64,000 nt of DNA from contig CAWZYM010000021.1 in the NCBI GenBank assembly GCA_963966185.1, positions 1 to 64,000 on the forward strand. Direction: 5' to 3'. The position numbers were made by a program, and so were the translations under genes. Shown piece by piece: positions 46,005 to 56,896 of this stretch. Every line of letters starts with the position of its first letter. Positions within the stretch are counted from its first letter, which is position 1. The DNA is from Rhabditoides inermis. Taxonomy: Eukaryota > Nematoda > Chromadorea > Rhabditida > Rhabditidae. A model generated the notes under the pieces. That model was not told the DNA's origin. It worked only from the letters and a program-made list of their open reading frames with translations, and searched no databases.

Positions 46005-46034
46005 ATAGATAGAGAGAGACAGAGAGAGAGAGAC

Positions 46035-46077
<43 letters not shown>
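46005..46077. repeat. (GA)n microsatellite with CAGA interruptions
   Basis: A GA run of about 70 bp with GACA interruptions at its left end. Confidence 0.9.
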
Positions 46078-46081
<4 letters not shown>

Positions 46082-46845
46082 ATAGTGTAAGCATATTCCT
46101 TCAACTTCATTTTCCAAGCTGTCACAAACAGAGAGAGGAAGACAGAAAGAGAAAAAAAAGAAAGTATTTAGTAGTAGATAAGAGATCTTTTAGAGAAGGG
46201 AGACGAAATAGATTACTTTGGTTTTTCTTCGTATAAATTGTGGTATCCATTTCGTTTTTGCCTACCAAAACGCAAAACAGCGTCCGTAAATAGTCTCATA
46301 ATTTCGCTGCAATATGATGACGTCTTTTCAATTTATTATAATCACACGATATAATCACACTCTTTCTTTTTCTCTCTCACTTTCCGCGTCACTGTACCTC
46401 GTTTGAAGCTTTCTCTACAGAGTACAGTCTCCTTTTCGCGTGTTTCTGCTTGCACTTCAACAGCCACCATCGTACAAATACCGCTTGTACTCTTGAATAA
46501 TCACCACTTCACTGCTCCTTTCAATTTGGTGACTGACCTATTATGAAATAAGACATCTTTAAATATCGTACGCACTATTGCCACCGAATCTCTGTTTTGT
46601 TTTGTATGCACTCTTCCCTATCTGTTGCTTTGATTGTAGGAAGCGAAGCGGAAATGAGAGAAAAAAGTACCGAAAAAGACACGTATGTATTTTAACTACA
46701 TGCTCGCTGCACCTGCTTTCAATCATACACTGCATTTTTCCTGTTTCTCTAACTCAAAAACGCGTTATGTTTTGAGTTATGAGGAGACAGTTTTTTTTGT
46801 TGATACAATCAGCTATGTCATAACGCCTTCTTCCCCCTTCCTCTT

Positions 46846-46880
<35 letters not shown>

Positions 46881-47014
46881 TCTCTCGGCCACCCCTCCTA
46901 AATTCCCACAATTAATCACACGATTGTTTTGTAGTGCGGGAAAGGTGTGTGTTTTGTTGATGCGAGATGCGTGATTACGGATGTTTTCAGTGGGAATGGG
47001 GGAAGAGAGAAGGA

Positions 47015-47150
47015 AGGAGGGAGGGAGGGAGGGAGGGAGGGAGGGAGGGAGGGAGGGAGGGAGGGAGGGAGGGAGGGAGGGAGGGAGGGAGGGAGGGAGG
47101 GAGGGAGGGAGGGAGGGAGGGAGGGAGGGAGGGAGGGAGGGAGGGAGGGG
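47015..47150. repeat. (GGGA)n array, about 135 bp
   Basis: A nearly perfect tetranucleotide array of about 34 units. Four G-runs every 16 bases make G-quadruplex formation likely on this strand. Open frames over it are artefacts. Confidence 0.97.
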
Positions 47151-47317
47151 ATAGACCATCCCTCATACTCCTTCATAGTTACCCGCTCTCCACTAGTCAG
47201 TAATTAGTTGTAGCGATGCGCACGCGAAATTCGCTACTTGCATGCTTCTCTCGTTTGGTGCCTTCCGATGACGAAAATGATCTCTCTCTCCCTTCATCTC
47301 TCTCTCTCTCTCTCTCT

Positions 47318-50300
47318 CATTCGCGCCGGTTTTGCCGTGGTGTGAGGTCGGTTGACCCAATTGATTGGCAAATAGCGTGAGTGCAAGACTTCCTGTGACT
47401 AGTGTTGTGAAAATGTTTGCTATGGTGTTCGGTTTTCTGATAACTGTGCTTCTATCGTGTCATCATCATGGTGTTGTTCCCGTTCTTCCCGTGATGACGT
47501 GCTCTCCCGTCGAGCAATTCTCCATTTCGGTCAATTTCACTCGGTTTTCTTCACACACTGTCCAGGCTTCTCTTCCCCCTAGTTGCCTGTTCGTTCCATC
47601 AGTCAATTGTGGTCTTCGGTGGTATCCGTCTAGTCTATTGTATGTGAGTTGCCGTGGTTTGTCAACTGGTTCCCTCCAGCGTCATTCCCATCTCCATGCC
47701 TCGTTATCGATCGATACTGCCGCGCGTTTGTTCGGTTCACCTAACAGTCGGGTCAATGACTGTACGGATGATGCCTTCCCTCAGGCTATAAAGAAGGAAT
47801 TCGGTGAAGCCTTTCCTCAGGCTATAAATAAGGAACTCGGTGAAGCCTTTCCTCAGGCTATAAATAAGGAACTCGGTGAAGCCTTCCCTCAGGCTCTAAA
47901 GAAGGAACTCGGTGTACCTAGTAATCGGGTGAATGATTGCACGGTTTATGAAGCCTTCCCTCAGGCGACAAAGTGGAATCTCGGCTTACCCAATGGGGGA
48001 ATTGAACGGCACAATGATCAGCCCCGTGCTGGAGCGAAAGCGAACTCGGAGAATTCAGTGGTTGCGAATGATTCGGAATGGACGCCGCATCGGCTCAGCC
48101 AGGTGTTACAAAATCTGATTCGGAAATGGGATTACAATATGGAAAGAGTTTCAAGGTTCATGACATGGCTCTGCAGCGCAATGGAAAGTGTGCTGGAGAG
48201 AATACGATATGGCCTGAAGATAATCAATGCTATGGTATTCATGAGCGACAACACGCCTAAACAGGAATCAAGCACTTGGAGTGAGCGTTCTTCTCAATCG
48301 GACGGTGTTCGTCGTGCCGGCCCGATGCCGACACTCCCTCTCACTCTCTCCCTGTGGAAGAGAATGAGACGTCGGCAAAGCAAACGATCGAATCGGAAAA
48401 AGCGAGCGAGAGCTCGTAGACTGTTGCAAAAGATGGCTGGAATTCTCCATCAAATTCGAAATACCCCTATGCATGGTGATCCGACTATTTTCTTTGGCGG
48501 AGGAGATGAAATGATAACAGATGAAACATTGCTGGATACGGTATGCAAAAAGGTGCGCGTACTGACTCCAGTTGCTGCAAAAATCAAGTGTGGCGGGTGC
48601 GACTGCCTGCTTATGGGAGATGCGAGAGTGAGCCACATGGCTCGTCACTATCAAAAGAAGGCACAAATAAGGCCACATGCCTGTCCCTGGAAGACTGAAT
48701 TGGACATACAACCGGGTACACAAGCAAAAATGTACATGGAATACATTTGCAGAGTGTGTGAGCAGGTGTTTGGAACTATCGGCGAGGCAAGGAAACATGC
48801 TCTGGACACTCATCCAGAAATGGGGAGTTTTCTTGAAAATCAAGAAAAAATGAGGACAGAAGTGATGAAAAAGAAGCAAAATGCGTATGCGGAGAGAAGG
48901 AAACAGAGCACACAGTGTGATGAGAACGTGGCAGATCAGTCAGCTGATCTGCCTACACAGACGGAATCGATTGTCGCCTCTCAGGCAGTGAGTGCGGGCG
49001 GCGAACGAAAGAGGAAGAGAGTGGATGGCAGGGCACAGGCGAAGAGAGTGCGCACTGATTCAGAGGAACCAATCGATGAATCGATGCAGGAGGCAGAGAC
49101 GCAGAGTGAACCATACGGAGAGGCTGCTGGTCACTCGAGAGCCGAGGTGGTAAACGAGAACGAGATTGGAGAGGAAAGGCCGAGTGCGAGCCGCGATACC
49201 GCTTTGATAAGAGAAAGCGAGGAGATGAGTGGAATTGAGTCCAGCCAGCTGTCAGCTGGTGTGACTGTGCGAGAAGAGAGATCGCAGTCTGATCTACCAA
49301 TGCCCGAGGAGGCGAGAGTAGACGACTCGATCGATCAATATCAATCAATGGAATCGATAACGGAAAGTGATAATAATCATGAAATTGCGAGTACATCTAC
49401 AGAAAATGAACCGGCCATGGAAACAAATGCCGAATTTGAGGAATATCAAGTGCAAGGTGAGCTGACCAGGTCGGCAATGGCCTGTCTCAATCACAGTGAG
49501 GGTGCAAATTCGCGGATGAGCAATCAAGCCATACATGCCTACCTCATATCGAAATACCGTAATACGAGCACCTACGTGATGAACCCCGCTATCGTGCGTG
49601 GAGTGATATGGAAATACAAAGGAAGCGAGATCGCACTGTGTAACGCAATGCGAGACGCAAAGTACAGTAAAGTGGTGCTACCGTACCACTACAACAATCA
49701 CTGGATGCTGGTCATGGCTGATAAGTCACACGACAAAGCTACCGTATACGATCCCATGCAATGTAATTCGATCGATAATCGATCAATCGATAAACTGGAG
49801 CGCCTGTTCGGCCGCGAGATACAGTACGCCGAGCCTGCCACCTACAGTAGGCAGGAGAGAAATGAAATGAACTGTGGATTGAGAGTTGTGATGATATTAA
49901 CACAACTGATTGATAATCGACCGCTCTTTCACTCGATTGGAGAGCTGGAACAGCTAAGAGTGAGAATGAGGAAGACGATTCATAATGAGAGAACGAGTCA
50001 CATTCCGAGACTCATGGACATTGACTTGTCCCACATGCAGGTGAACCCCATGCCACTTCCCGTAAAGGGTAGTTGGCTGGAGAAACTCAGTCGGACGTCC
50101 TCGTTCGAGCAGGTCGAATACGTTGCTGATCAGTTTGCAAAATTTGCATACCTTATTCGGAAAGATAGACATGCGGAAGCGTGCAAACTGTTGGATGATG
50201 AGTTGCCGTCGTGCGAAGCTCTCGCCGATAGGACAGTGCAACCAAATCAAAACAAAAAGAGACAAGGCGGTGCCCCGAGGGAGCAAAAAGATCTGCGGAT

Positions 50301-53285
50301 ACTGTATAAGGAAAACAAAGCTCACGCAGTGAAACGCATTCTCGGCGAAGAGTCGAAAGATTGCGAAATTGGAATCAATAAAGTGGAGAGCTACTTTCGA
50401 AAGACGACAACGGCCATGCCGTGTGATTATGACGCAGTACGGCGACTTGCCGCAAACCTGCCTAGGTTGAACATCTCCGGCTCGTTTATGAGGCGGTTCG
50501 GACAAAACGAAGTGATGAGTGTTTTGAAAAATAAGTCTAATACGGCACCGGGACCGGATGGCACTATGTATAGTGACCTTATACTGGCCGATTCTGAGGC
50601 GTTGTTCATTACTGAACTATTCAATCGATGTATGCGAGAACAGCGCATCCCGAAAAGCTGGAAAGAAACAAATACGTCTCTCATCTATAAGAAGGGAGAC
50701 GAAATGGACATTGAGAATTGGAGACCGATCAGTCTCATGAATGTAATGTATAAAGTGTACACCGGACTCTTGACAAAGAGAATGTGTGCCATAAAGGGAA
50801 TGATAAGTGATTGCCAGAAGGGCTTCACAAACAGAGAAGGCACGTTGGAGAACATTGCGCTTCTACGCACGCCGATTCAACATGTCAAGGTTATAAAGGG
50901 TGATATCTGTGTGTCATGGCTCGACCTGGCCAATGCATTTGGCAGTGTCCCACACATTGCGATACTCGAGGCCCTCAGGGCATTGGGCTTTCCATCGGAA
51001 TTTCGAAATATCATATCGGATTTGTACGATGGCGCTATATTTCGAGTGAATACAAAGAACGATCAAACAAAGAACATACCAATGAATGCAGGAGTGAAAC
51101 AGGGTGACCCAATCTCACCCATCTTGTTCAATATTGTGCTGGAGATGATTATCCGAGCACATCAAAAGAGAGTGAAACCAATGGAAGTCCTTGGACAGAA
51201 GTTTTCGCTGTTGGCTTTTGCTGATGACATGGCTGTGATTACGAAAAACCATTCAGATATGCAATATCAGCTGGAGAGAATGGCAACTGATGCAAAACAG
51301 ATTAATCTGATATTCAAGCCGCGTAAATGTGGCACACTCACTATCCAGAAAGGAAAAGTGATTACAAAAGAGACAAGGATGTATGACCAGTGCATTACTG
51401 TACTTGGAGAAGCAGACAGTTACAAGTATCTAGGTGTGAATGTAGGTTTTCGTGATATCATCGAACCGACTGAATCACTCGAACAAATGAAAATCGATAT
51501 GAGGAAGCTGGCAGCAGCGAGAGGTTCGCTCAGTGGCGATCAGCTGAGAGACGCAATCAAGACATTTGTGATTTCGCGCCTATATTATTTCGCAATGAAT
51601 GACAAGCTGGCAATGAGCAGTATTGATGAGCTAGAGAGGACGCTCGCAACGACTGTTGGTCACATACAGAACGTGAAGGGTGGAGTACCGAAGCCGTACC
51701 TGTACTGCTCGAAAGGCTTCAACATGCAACATCCGAAAGACATCATGTATACCGGTAATATAAACACAACAATGAAGTTGTTGTGGACAGACGATGACTA
51801 TATAAGGAATGTGTTCTGGAATCTTCTGGAATACATCTCAGTGACTTGGATTGGAGTGCAGCAGGCAATCACGCTCGATAAGAAAGAGGTGTGTGCACGC
51901 TATTTGAACGATGAGCAGTTGGGATACCGTATCGGGTCATACGGTAGCCGGACAAATGTGATGCGCAATTGCCGAGAGGCGGTGCGACACTTCAGAAAAA
52001 CGATGCACGTTTTCGATGTGAAATGTGCGAATGGTGAGCTGGTGGTTGAAATGCAAGCAACCCCAACCAGCAAGAAATCGATAACCGATAGAAAGACGAA
52101 ACACCTTCTCAAAAGGAGAATCACGAGTGCACTGAACGAGTGCAACATTGAAAGAATGAGTACCGAATACTCGATGATCGGAAACAATTTCGATATGTTC
52201 GTGCAAGACAATCGAAATGTGAGAATTCTGCAAGGCAAATCGCAGCAGGCAACAACTGAGAGTGCGATTGAGTGGAGACACCGAGCATTGCTCGATAATC
52301 TCCCTCTGAAAGGATCGAGATTCAACTTGAAGAATGCAGAATCAGACAAGATGTGCTCTGTATGCAATGAGAGAAAGATTGAAACTCTTGCTCACGTGCT
52401 CAATGGGTGTGAAGCCCATCTGAAAACGGGAGTGACGGAGAGGCATAACAACATTCAAGATATCATTGTGGCTGCTGCGGAAAAGAGCGTAGCAAACCGA
52501 AACGCGTGGATCGAGACAGACACTCGCAATGCGATCGATGGTGGCAACCTCCGCCCAGACATTGTGCTGAAAAGGGAGGGTGAAAAGGAAGTGGTGATAG
52601 TGGATGTACGTGTCTCTTTTGGAAAGGGAATCGCGTCATTCCAAAACGCCGCGGCTGATAAGATCGACAAATATACTGGAATTGCTGAAACATATAAAGA
52701 GTTGGGATACAAAGTGTCCCTCCACCCTTTCCTGGTCAGTTCTCTCGGTGATTATTGGAAAGAGAATGACAATGCAATGAAAGCTCTTGGAATCCCAAAG
52801 GCTGAGTGGAATAATTTGATTGGACAGATCCAATGCGAGACGCTTGAATATTCGAAAGCGATATATTACTTGCATACATTGGGGGAGAGTTACAACCCGA
52901 AATATGGAAATACCAAACCGGAAAAGGCGCTGAAGATGATTGCGGGATACAAAGAAAGGTATGAGAGAACCCGACTACAGCGAGAAGTCGGTCAGTGAGA
53001 CAAGCAATCTCACTGGTCACAATCGAACACTGATTCTGTACTCGTGTAGGGCTGTCTCTCTCCCCGCGACAAGGGGACCAAGAGAGCTGTCCGATAGAGC
53101 GCGATACAGCCGGCCGCCACTCCGCTCGCCCGACGCCTCAAGTATGCTGCGACCAAGCTTCTGCTGCTGAGGGACCAACGACGGACGCGGCCGGACCCAA
53201 GTCATCTACTGACTACTCGACAACCCGAAATCAAGTCCAAACACCCCCAATACCATACGATTTGAGATAAATCTTTTCAATCAAA
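47318..53285 (+). mobile_element. NeSL-type LINE (Ulp1 protease + RT + restriction-like endonuclease), apparently full length
   Basis: A single long frame (stop 52996-52998) is framed by about 95 bp of 5' leader and about 290 bp of 3' UTR. Immediately outside, CT microsatellites occur on both sides (47281-47318 and 53286-53305). The sequence between shows no decay. Boundaries are set by the microsatellites and may be off by a few bases. No poly(A) tail is present, as is usual for endonuclease-type early-branching LINEs. Confidence 0.85.
47413..52998 (+). CDS. NeSL-type LINE polyprotein
   Basis: About 1861 codons from the first ATG at 47413; the frame is open from about 47365. A hydrophobic N terminus (MFAMVFGFLITVLLS) is followed by four to five 12-residue repeats EAFPQAINKELG (47779-47925). 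Two zinc fingers follow (CGGC...HMARH at 48589 and CRVC...HALDTH near 48747). A Glu/Ser-rich linker leads to a Ulp1/C48 cysteine protease with His 49699 (NNHWMLVM), Asp 49750 (YDP) and Cys 49873 (NCGLRVVM). The reverse transcriptase has APGPDG, WRPISLMNV, GVKQGDPISPILFN and FADD at 51217-51228. The C terminus has a CX2CX9HX4C finger (CSVCNERKIE...HVLNGC) and a restriction-like endonuclease with RPD (Asp 52558) and VDVRV (Asp 52603). Protease plus this endonuclease defines the NeSL clade. No stop or frameshift breaks it, so it may be active. Confidence 0.95.
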   Translation: MFAMVFGFLITVLLSCHHHGVVPVLPVMTCSPVEQFSISVNFTRFSSHTVQASLPPSCLFVPSVNCGLRWYPSSLLYVSCRGLSTGSLQRHSHLHASLSIDTAARLFGSPNSRVNDCTDDAFPQAIKKEFGEAFPQAINKELGEAFPQAINKELGEAFPQALKKELGVPSNRVNDCTVYEAFPQATKWNLGLPNGGIERHNDQPRAGAKANSENSVVANDSEWTPHRLSQVLQNLIRKWDYNMERVSRFMTWLCSAMESVLERIRYGLKIINAMVFMSDNTPKQESSTWSERSSQSDGVRRAGPMPTLPLTLSLWKRMRRRQSKRSNRKKRARARRLLQKMAGILHQIRNTPMHGDPTIFFGGGDEMITDETLLDTVCKKVRVLTPVAAKIKCGGCDCLLMGDARVSHMARHYQKKAQIRPHACPWKTELDIQPGTQAKMYMEYICRVCEQVFGTIGEARKHALDTHPEMGSFLENQEKMRTEVMKKKQNAYAERRKQSTQCDENVADQSADLPTQTESIVASQAVSAGGERKRKRVDGRAQAKRVRTDSEEPIDESMQEAETQSEPYGEAAGHSRAEVVNENEIGEERPSASRDTALIRESEEMSGIESSQLSAGVTVREERSQSDLPMPEEARVDDSIDQYQSMESITESDNNHEIASTSTENEPAMETNAEFEEYQVQGELTRSAMACLNHSEGANSRMSNQAIHAYLISKYRNTSTYVMNPAIVRGVIWKYKGSEIALCNAMRDAKYSKVVLPYHYNNHWMLVMADKSHDKATVYDPMQCNSIDNRSIDKLERLFGREIQYAEPATYSRQERNEMNCGLRVVMILTQLIDNRPLFHSIGELEQLRVRMRKTIHNERTSHIPRLMDIDLSHMQVNPMPLPVKGSWLEKLSRTSSFEQVEYVADQFAKFAYLIRKDRHAEACKLLDDELPSCEALADRTVQPNQNKKRQGGAPREQKDLRILYKENKAHAVKRILGEESKDCEIGINKVESYFRKTTTAMPCDYDAVRRLAANLPRLNISGSFMRRFGQNEVMSVLKNKSNTAPGPDGTMYSDLILADSEALFITELFNRCMREQRIPKSWKETNTSLIYKKGDEMDIENWRPISLMNVMYKVYTGLLTKRMCAIKGMISDCQKGFTNREGTLENIALLRTPIQHVKVIKGDICVSWLDLANAFGSVPHIAILEALRALGFPSEFRNIISDLYDGAIFRVNTKNDQTKNIPMNAGVKQGDPISPILFNIVLEMIIRAHQKRVKPMEVLGQKFSLLAFADDMAVITKNHSDMQYQLERMATDAKQINLIFKPRKCGTLTIQKGKVITKETRMYDQCITVLGEADSYKYLGVNVGFRDIIEPTESLEQMKIDMRKLAAARGSLSGDQLRDAIKTFVISRLYYFAMNDKLAMSSIDELERTLATTVGHIQNVKGGVPKPYLYCSKGFNMQHPKDIMYTGNINTTMKLLWTDDDYIRNVFWNLLEYISVTWIGVQQAITLDKKEVCARYLNDEQLGYRIGSYGSRTNVMRNCREAVRHFRKTMHVFDVKCANGELVVEMQATPTSKKSITDRKTKHLLKRRITSALNECNIERMSTEYSMIGNNFDMFVQDNRNVRILQGKSQQATTESAIEWRHRALLDNLPLKGSRFNLKNAESDKMCSVCNERKIETLAHVLNGCEAHLKTGVTERHNNIQDIIVAAAEKSVANRNAWIETDTRNAIDGGNLRPDIVLKREGEKEVVIVDVRVSFGKGIASFQNAAADKIDKYTGIAETYKELGYKVSLHPFLVSSLGDYWKENDNAMKALGIPKAEWNNLIGQIQCETLEYSKAIYYLHTLGESYNPKYGNTKPEKALKMIAGYKERYERTRLQREVGQ

Positions 53286-53695
53286 TCTCTCTCTCTCTCT
53301 CTCTTGTATCCCTCATCATATCCGGATTCACTCGCAATTACAGTGCTTGTCCATCGAGGCTGATTGCTCTCAATTCTCACTTACTGTCTGAACTCTGAAC
53401 ACTCTATTTTTCCAAGAATCCGTAAAAGGTTGTATAGCTAAATTCTAAATACATCGCGCATTTGCTCGTTGTTTATGCTCAAAGTATAAAGTTAAGAGCT
53501 TTCTTTTCATAAAATGCCCTCACTGTTTTTCCACCAGACTACTGTACTCGTGGCATTGTAGTCTCCACTCTCCACCCATATATATGTTGTGCCATTTTCT
53601 CAGACGCACTCTCGCCACAAAACATATCAGACGCTTTTGTACATAACACTACTGTGTCTATGTGATATGTTGTTTTTCATGTTTACATTTTCCAG
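52999..53695. other. LINE 3' UTR and flanking spacer
   Basis: 52999-53285 is presumed 3' UTR with a GC-rich block (53095-53170), followed by a (CT)n run and then about 390 bp of unremarkable sequence up to the TTTTCCAG acceptor before the next gene. Confidence 0.5.
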
Positions 53696-56600
53696 ATGGG
53701 AGCGACATCGACGAAGCTATACCACATCAGCAAAGAGAAGAAAAAGAAGGCCAAGTATATGTGAGTGACTCTGATTCAAGTGTTTGTGAATGTACAGTAC
53801 AAACCGTGTAAGACCGTAACTACTGGTAAGTGTTCAAAAAGTCGAGTCTAAACTTCGCGCTAGATCTCGGCTCAAGATCAAGAATTTTCGATTTGCACAA
53901 AAAGAGAAAAGAGAAAATGTAGACGGTGTTAGTTGTTCAAGTATTCGAGGCGCGCTCCGCAATTCCACAGAATCTTACTATCTTCCCAATCTCTCGTTCA
54001 GCTGCCACTCGTGCTCGCTCCGCGTGAAGCCGAAACACATCGTCTACTGCGAGTCCTGCCACTCCGACCACAACTATGTCAACACACTCGAAGCGGTGAG
54101 CAGCTAGCGAAAGAGAAGCACGAAGAGAGAGTCTCATTGCAGTACGGTCTGTGTTCGGGGTGTGCTCTCTCACACAAGAAGGAACACTGTCTGGTGAAGC
54201 GAGGAGCGGGAAAGGAAAGGGCGATTCGCATGCTGCGCGCCGAGGTCGGTGGAGAGAGAGAGAGAGAGAGAGTCCTTTATCTCTTTACTTCCACGAAATA
54301 CATGTTCATTCAAGGAATGAGACAGGATTGTTTTGATGGATTTCGACTTTGCCTAGTTGTGCAGCGAAACTCTTTCACACTCTGATCTGTTGTGTTGTGG
54401 AAACATCTGACTGCTGACTCTCACCACATGATCGAATCATCTTCCCACCTCGTTCTCTTCTAGGTGGATGAGCAGCGCGCGGACATCGACCACGCACTCA
54501 ACGAGGCCATAGCACAGATACACAGGGAACACAAGGCACACAAGGTGGGTACAGGTATAGTAGGAACTCTCGCTGCTGACGTGTGCCATGACCTCATCAC
54601 ATCAGACTTCACGACTTCAGACTTCGTGATATTACCATCTAAACAAGGTTTAGTTTTCGAAATCCCTTGGCGCTCGCTGAAAGTGTCCTCTATAGTTACT
54701 GAAAGAGTAATTATCTGTTAAAAAGTACTTGCGTAAAGATATTAAGTTTGTCTTGACCCAATTCAACAAAAGCGCATGCATAAAACGTTTACAAATACTA
54801 AAACAAACCTGCGCCTCTCTCTTCCCCCCTCTCTCTCCCCTCTCTTCTCTCTCTCCGTCTTCTCTCTCTCTAGACGTATGACGTTATTCATTTGTATTGT
54901 TATATTATCTTTTAAAAGTACTTCCGTAAAAAGTGTTGTTTGTGTTAACCTGATTCAAGAAAAGCGCATGCATATATTATTAATTTTCGAAAAATCAAAT
55001 CGTAAACACCTGAACATGAAAACTAACACAAACTTGCTCTTTCAAACGAATATAGAATAGTTACACGTAACATTCAGAATAATACGATTGTTTTGTTTAT
55101 TTAGTGTTTTTTGCGGTTTATTATTTATGGTTTATCAGTAAAATAAAATGTTATTTGTGATGTTGTTTGACTCAATGTTTCAGGTATAAAAATGTCAAAA
55201 AAACAAAACATGGAATTATTCAACATTAATTATTCAAAAATTATTCAACGTTTTGAAAGAGCAAGTTTGTGTTAGTTTTCATGTTCAGGTGTTTACGATT
55301 TGATTTTTCGAAAATTAATAATATATGCATGCGCTTTTCTTGAATCAGGTTAACACAAACAACACTTTTTACGGAAGTACTTTTAAAAGATAATATATGT
55401 CCTTTTGTTGAATTTCATAGAAATTTTCTCTCTCGTCTTCATACATGTAACATGTTCTTCTCTCATTATTTCATCAATTTCATTTCAAATTTATTCGATA
55501 TTTTCTCGTTCTCTCGTTCTCTCCTTCCATTCCTTCCCTCCTTCTCTCCTTCTTTCCTTCTCTCCTCCTCTCCTTTCCTCCTTCTCTCCTCCCATTCCTT
55601 CCCTCCTTCTCTCCTTCTCCCCTTCTCTCCTCCTCTCCTCCTCTCCTTCCCTCCTTCCTTCCTTCCCTCCTTCTTTCCTTCTCTCTTTCTCTCGTTCTCT
55701 CTTTCTCTCGTTCTCTCTTTCTCTCGTTCTCTCGTTATCCCTTTCTCTCTTTCTCTCGTTCTCTAGTTCTCTCGTTCTCTCGTTCTCTCTTTCTCCCTTT
55801 CTCTCTTTTCTCTCTTTCTCTCGTTCTCTCTTTTCTCTCTTTTCTCTCTTTCTCTCGTTCTCTCTTTCTCTCGTTCTCTCGTTCTCTCGTTCTCTCGTTC
55901 TCTCGTTCTCTCGTTCTCTCCGTCTCTCCGTCTCTCCGTCTCTCCTTCTCTCCTTCCCTCCTTCCCCCCTTCTCCCTTTCTCTCTTTCTCTCGTTCTCTC
56001 GTTCTCTCGTTATCTAGTTCTCTCGTTATTTCGTTTTCTCTTTCTCTCGTTCTCTCGTTCTCTCGTTCTCTCGTTCTCTCGTTCTCTCGTTCTCGCGTGT
56101 CTCCTTCTCTTCTTCTCTCCTTCCCTCCTTCCCTCCTTCTCCCTTTCTCTTTTTCTCTAGTTCTCCAGTTCTCTCTTTCTCTCGTTCTCTCTTTCTCTCT
56201 TTCTCTCTTTCTCTCGTTCTCTCGTTCTCTCGTTCTCTCGTTCTCTCGTTTCTCGTTCTCTCGTTCTCTCCGTCTCTCCGTCTCTCCTTCTCTTCTTCCC
56301 TCCTTCCCTCCTACCACCCTCCTTCTCTCTTTCTCTCGTTCTCTCGTTCTCTAGTTATATCGTTCTCTCTTTCTTTCGTTCTCTCTTTCTCTTGTTCTCT
56401 CTTTCTCTCGTTTTCTCGTTCTCTCGTTCTCTCGTTCTCTCGTTCTCTCTTTATCTCGTTCTCTCTTTCTATCCTTCTCTCGTTCTCTCGTTCTCTCGTT
56501 CTCTCGTTCTCTCCGTCTCTCCTTCTCTTCTTCCCTCCTTCTCTCCTTCTCTCTTTCTCTCTTTCTCTCGTTCTCTATTTCTCTCGTTATATCGTTATAT

Positions 56601-56861
56601 CGTTCTCTCGTTTTCTCGTTCTCTCGTGCTCTCGTTTTCTCGTTCTCTCGTTGTCTCGTTGTCTCGTTGTCTCGTTCTCTCGTTGTCTCGTTCTCTCCTT
56701 CTTTCCTTCCCTCCTTCCCGCCTTCTCACTTTCTCTCTTTCTCTCGTTCTCTAGTTCTCTCGTTATATCGTTCTCTCTTTCACTCGTTTTCTCTTTCTAT
56801 CGGTTTCTCTTTCTCTCGTTCTCTCATTATCTCTTTCTCTCTTTCTCTCTTTCTCTCTCTT

Positions 56862-56896
<35 letters not shown>

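Larger units (their letters stand above)
43357..47014. other. Intergenic, about 3.6 kb without a recognised gene
   Basis: Only microsatellites and low-complexity frames are seen: (CT)n at 43433-43492, 44166-44220, 45309-45362 and 46851-46880, and (GA)n at 46005-46077. Pyrimidine-rich stretches and AT-rich parts (46100-46800) show no conserved protein, RNA gene or element that I can identify. Confidence 0.5.

Noticed and set aside
46818..47207. Frames of SLPP or GGRE repeats
   Set aside because: They follow only from the GGGA array.
47318..53285. Spliced-leader gene as the LINE target
   Set aside because: No spliced-leader RNA sequence or Sm-site context was found at either junction; CT microsatellites are there instead.
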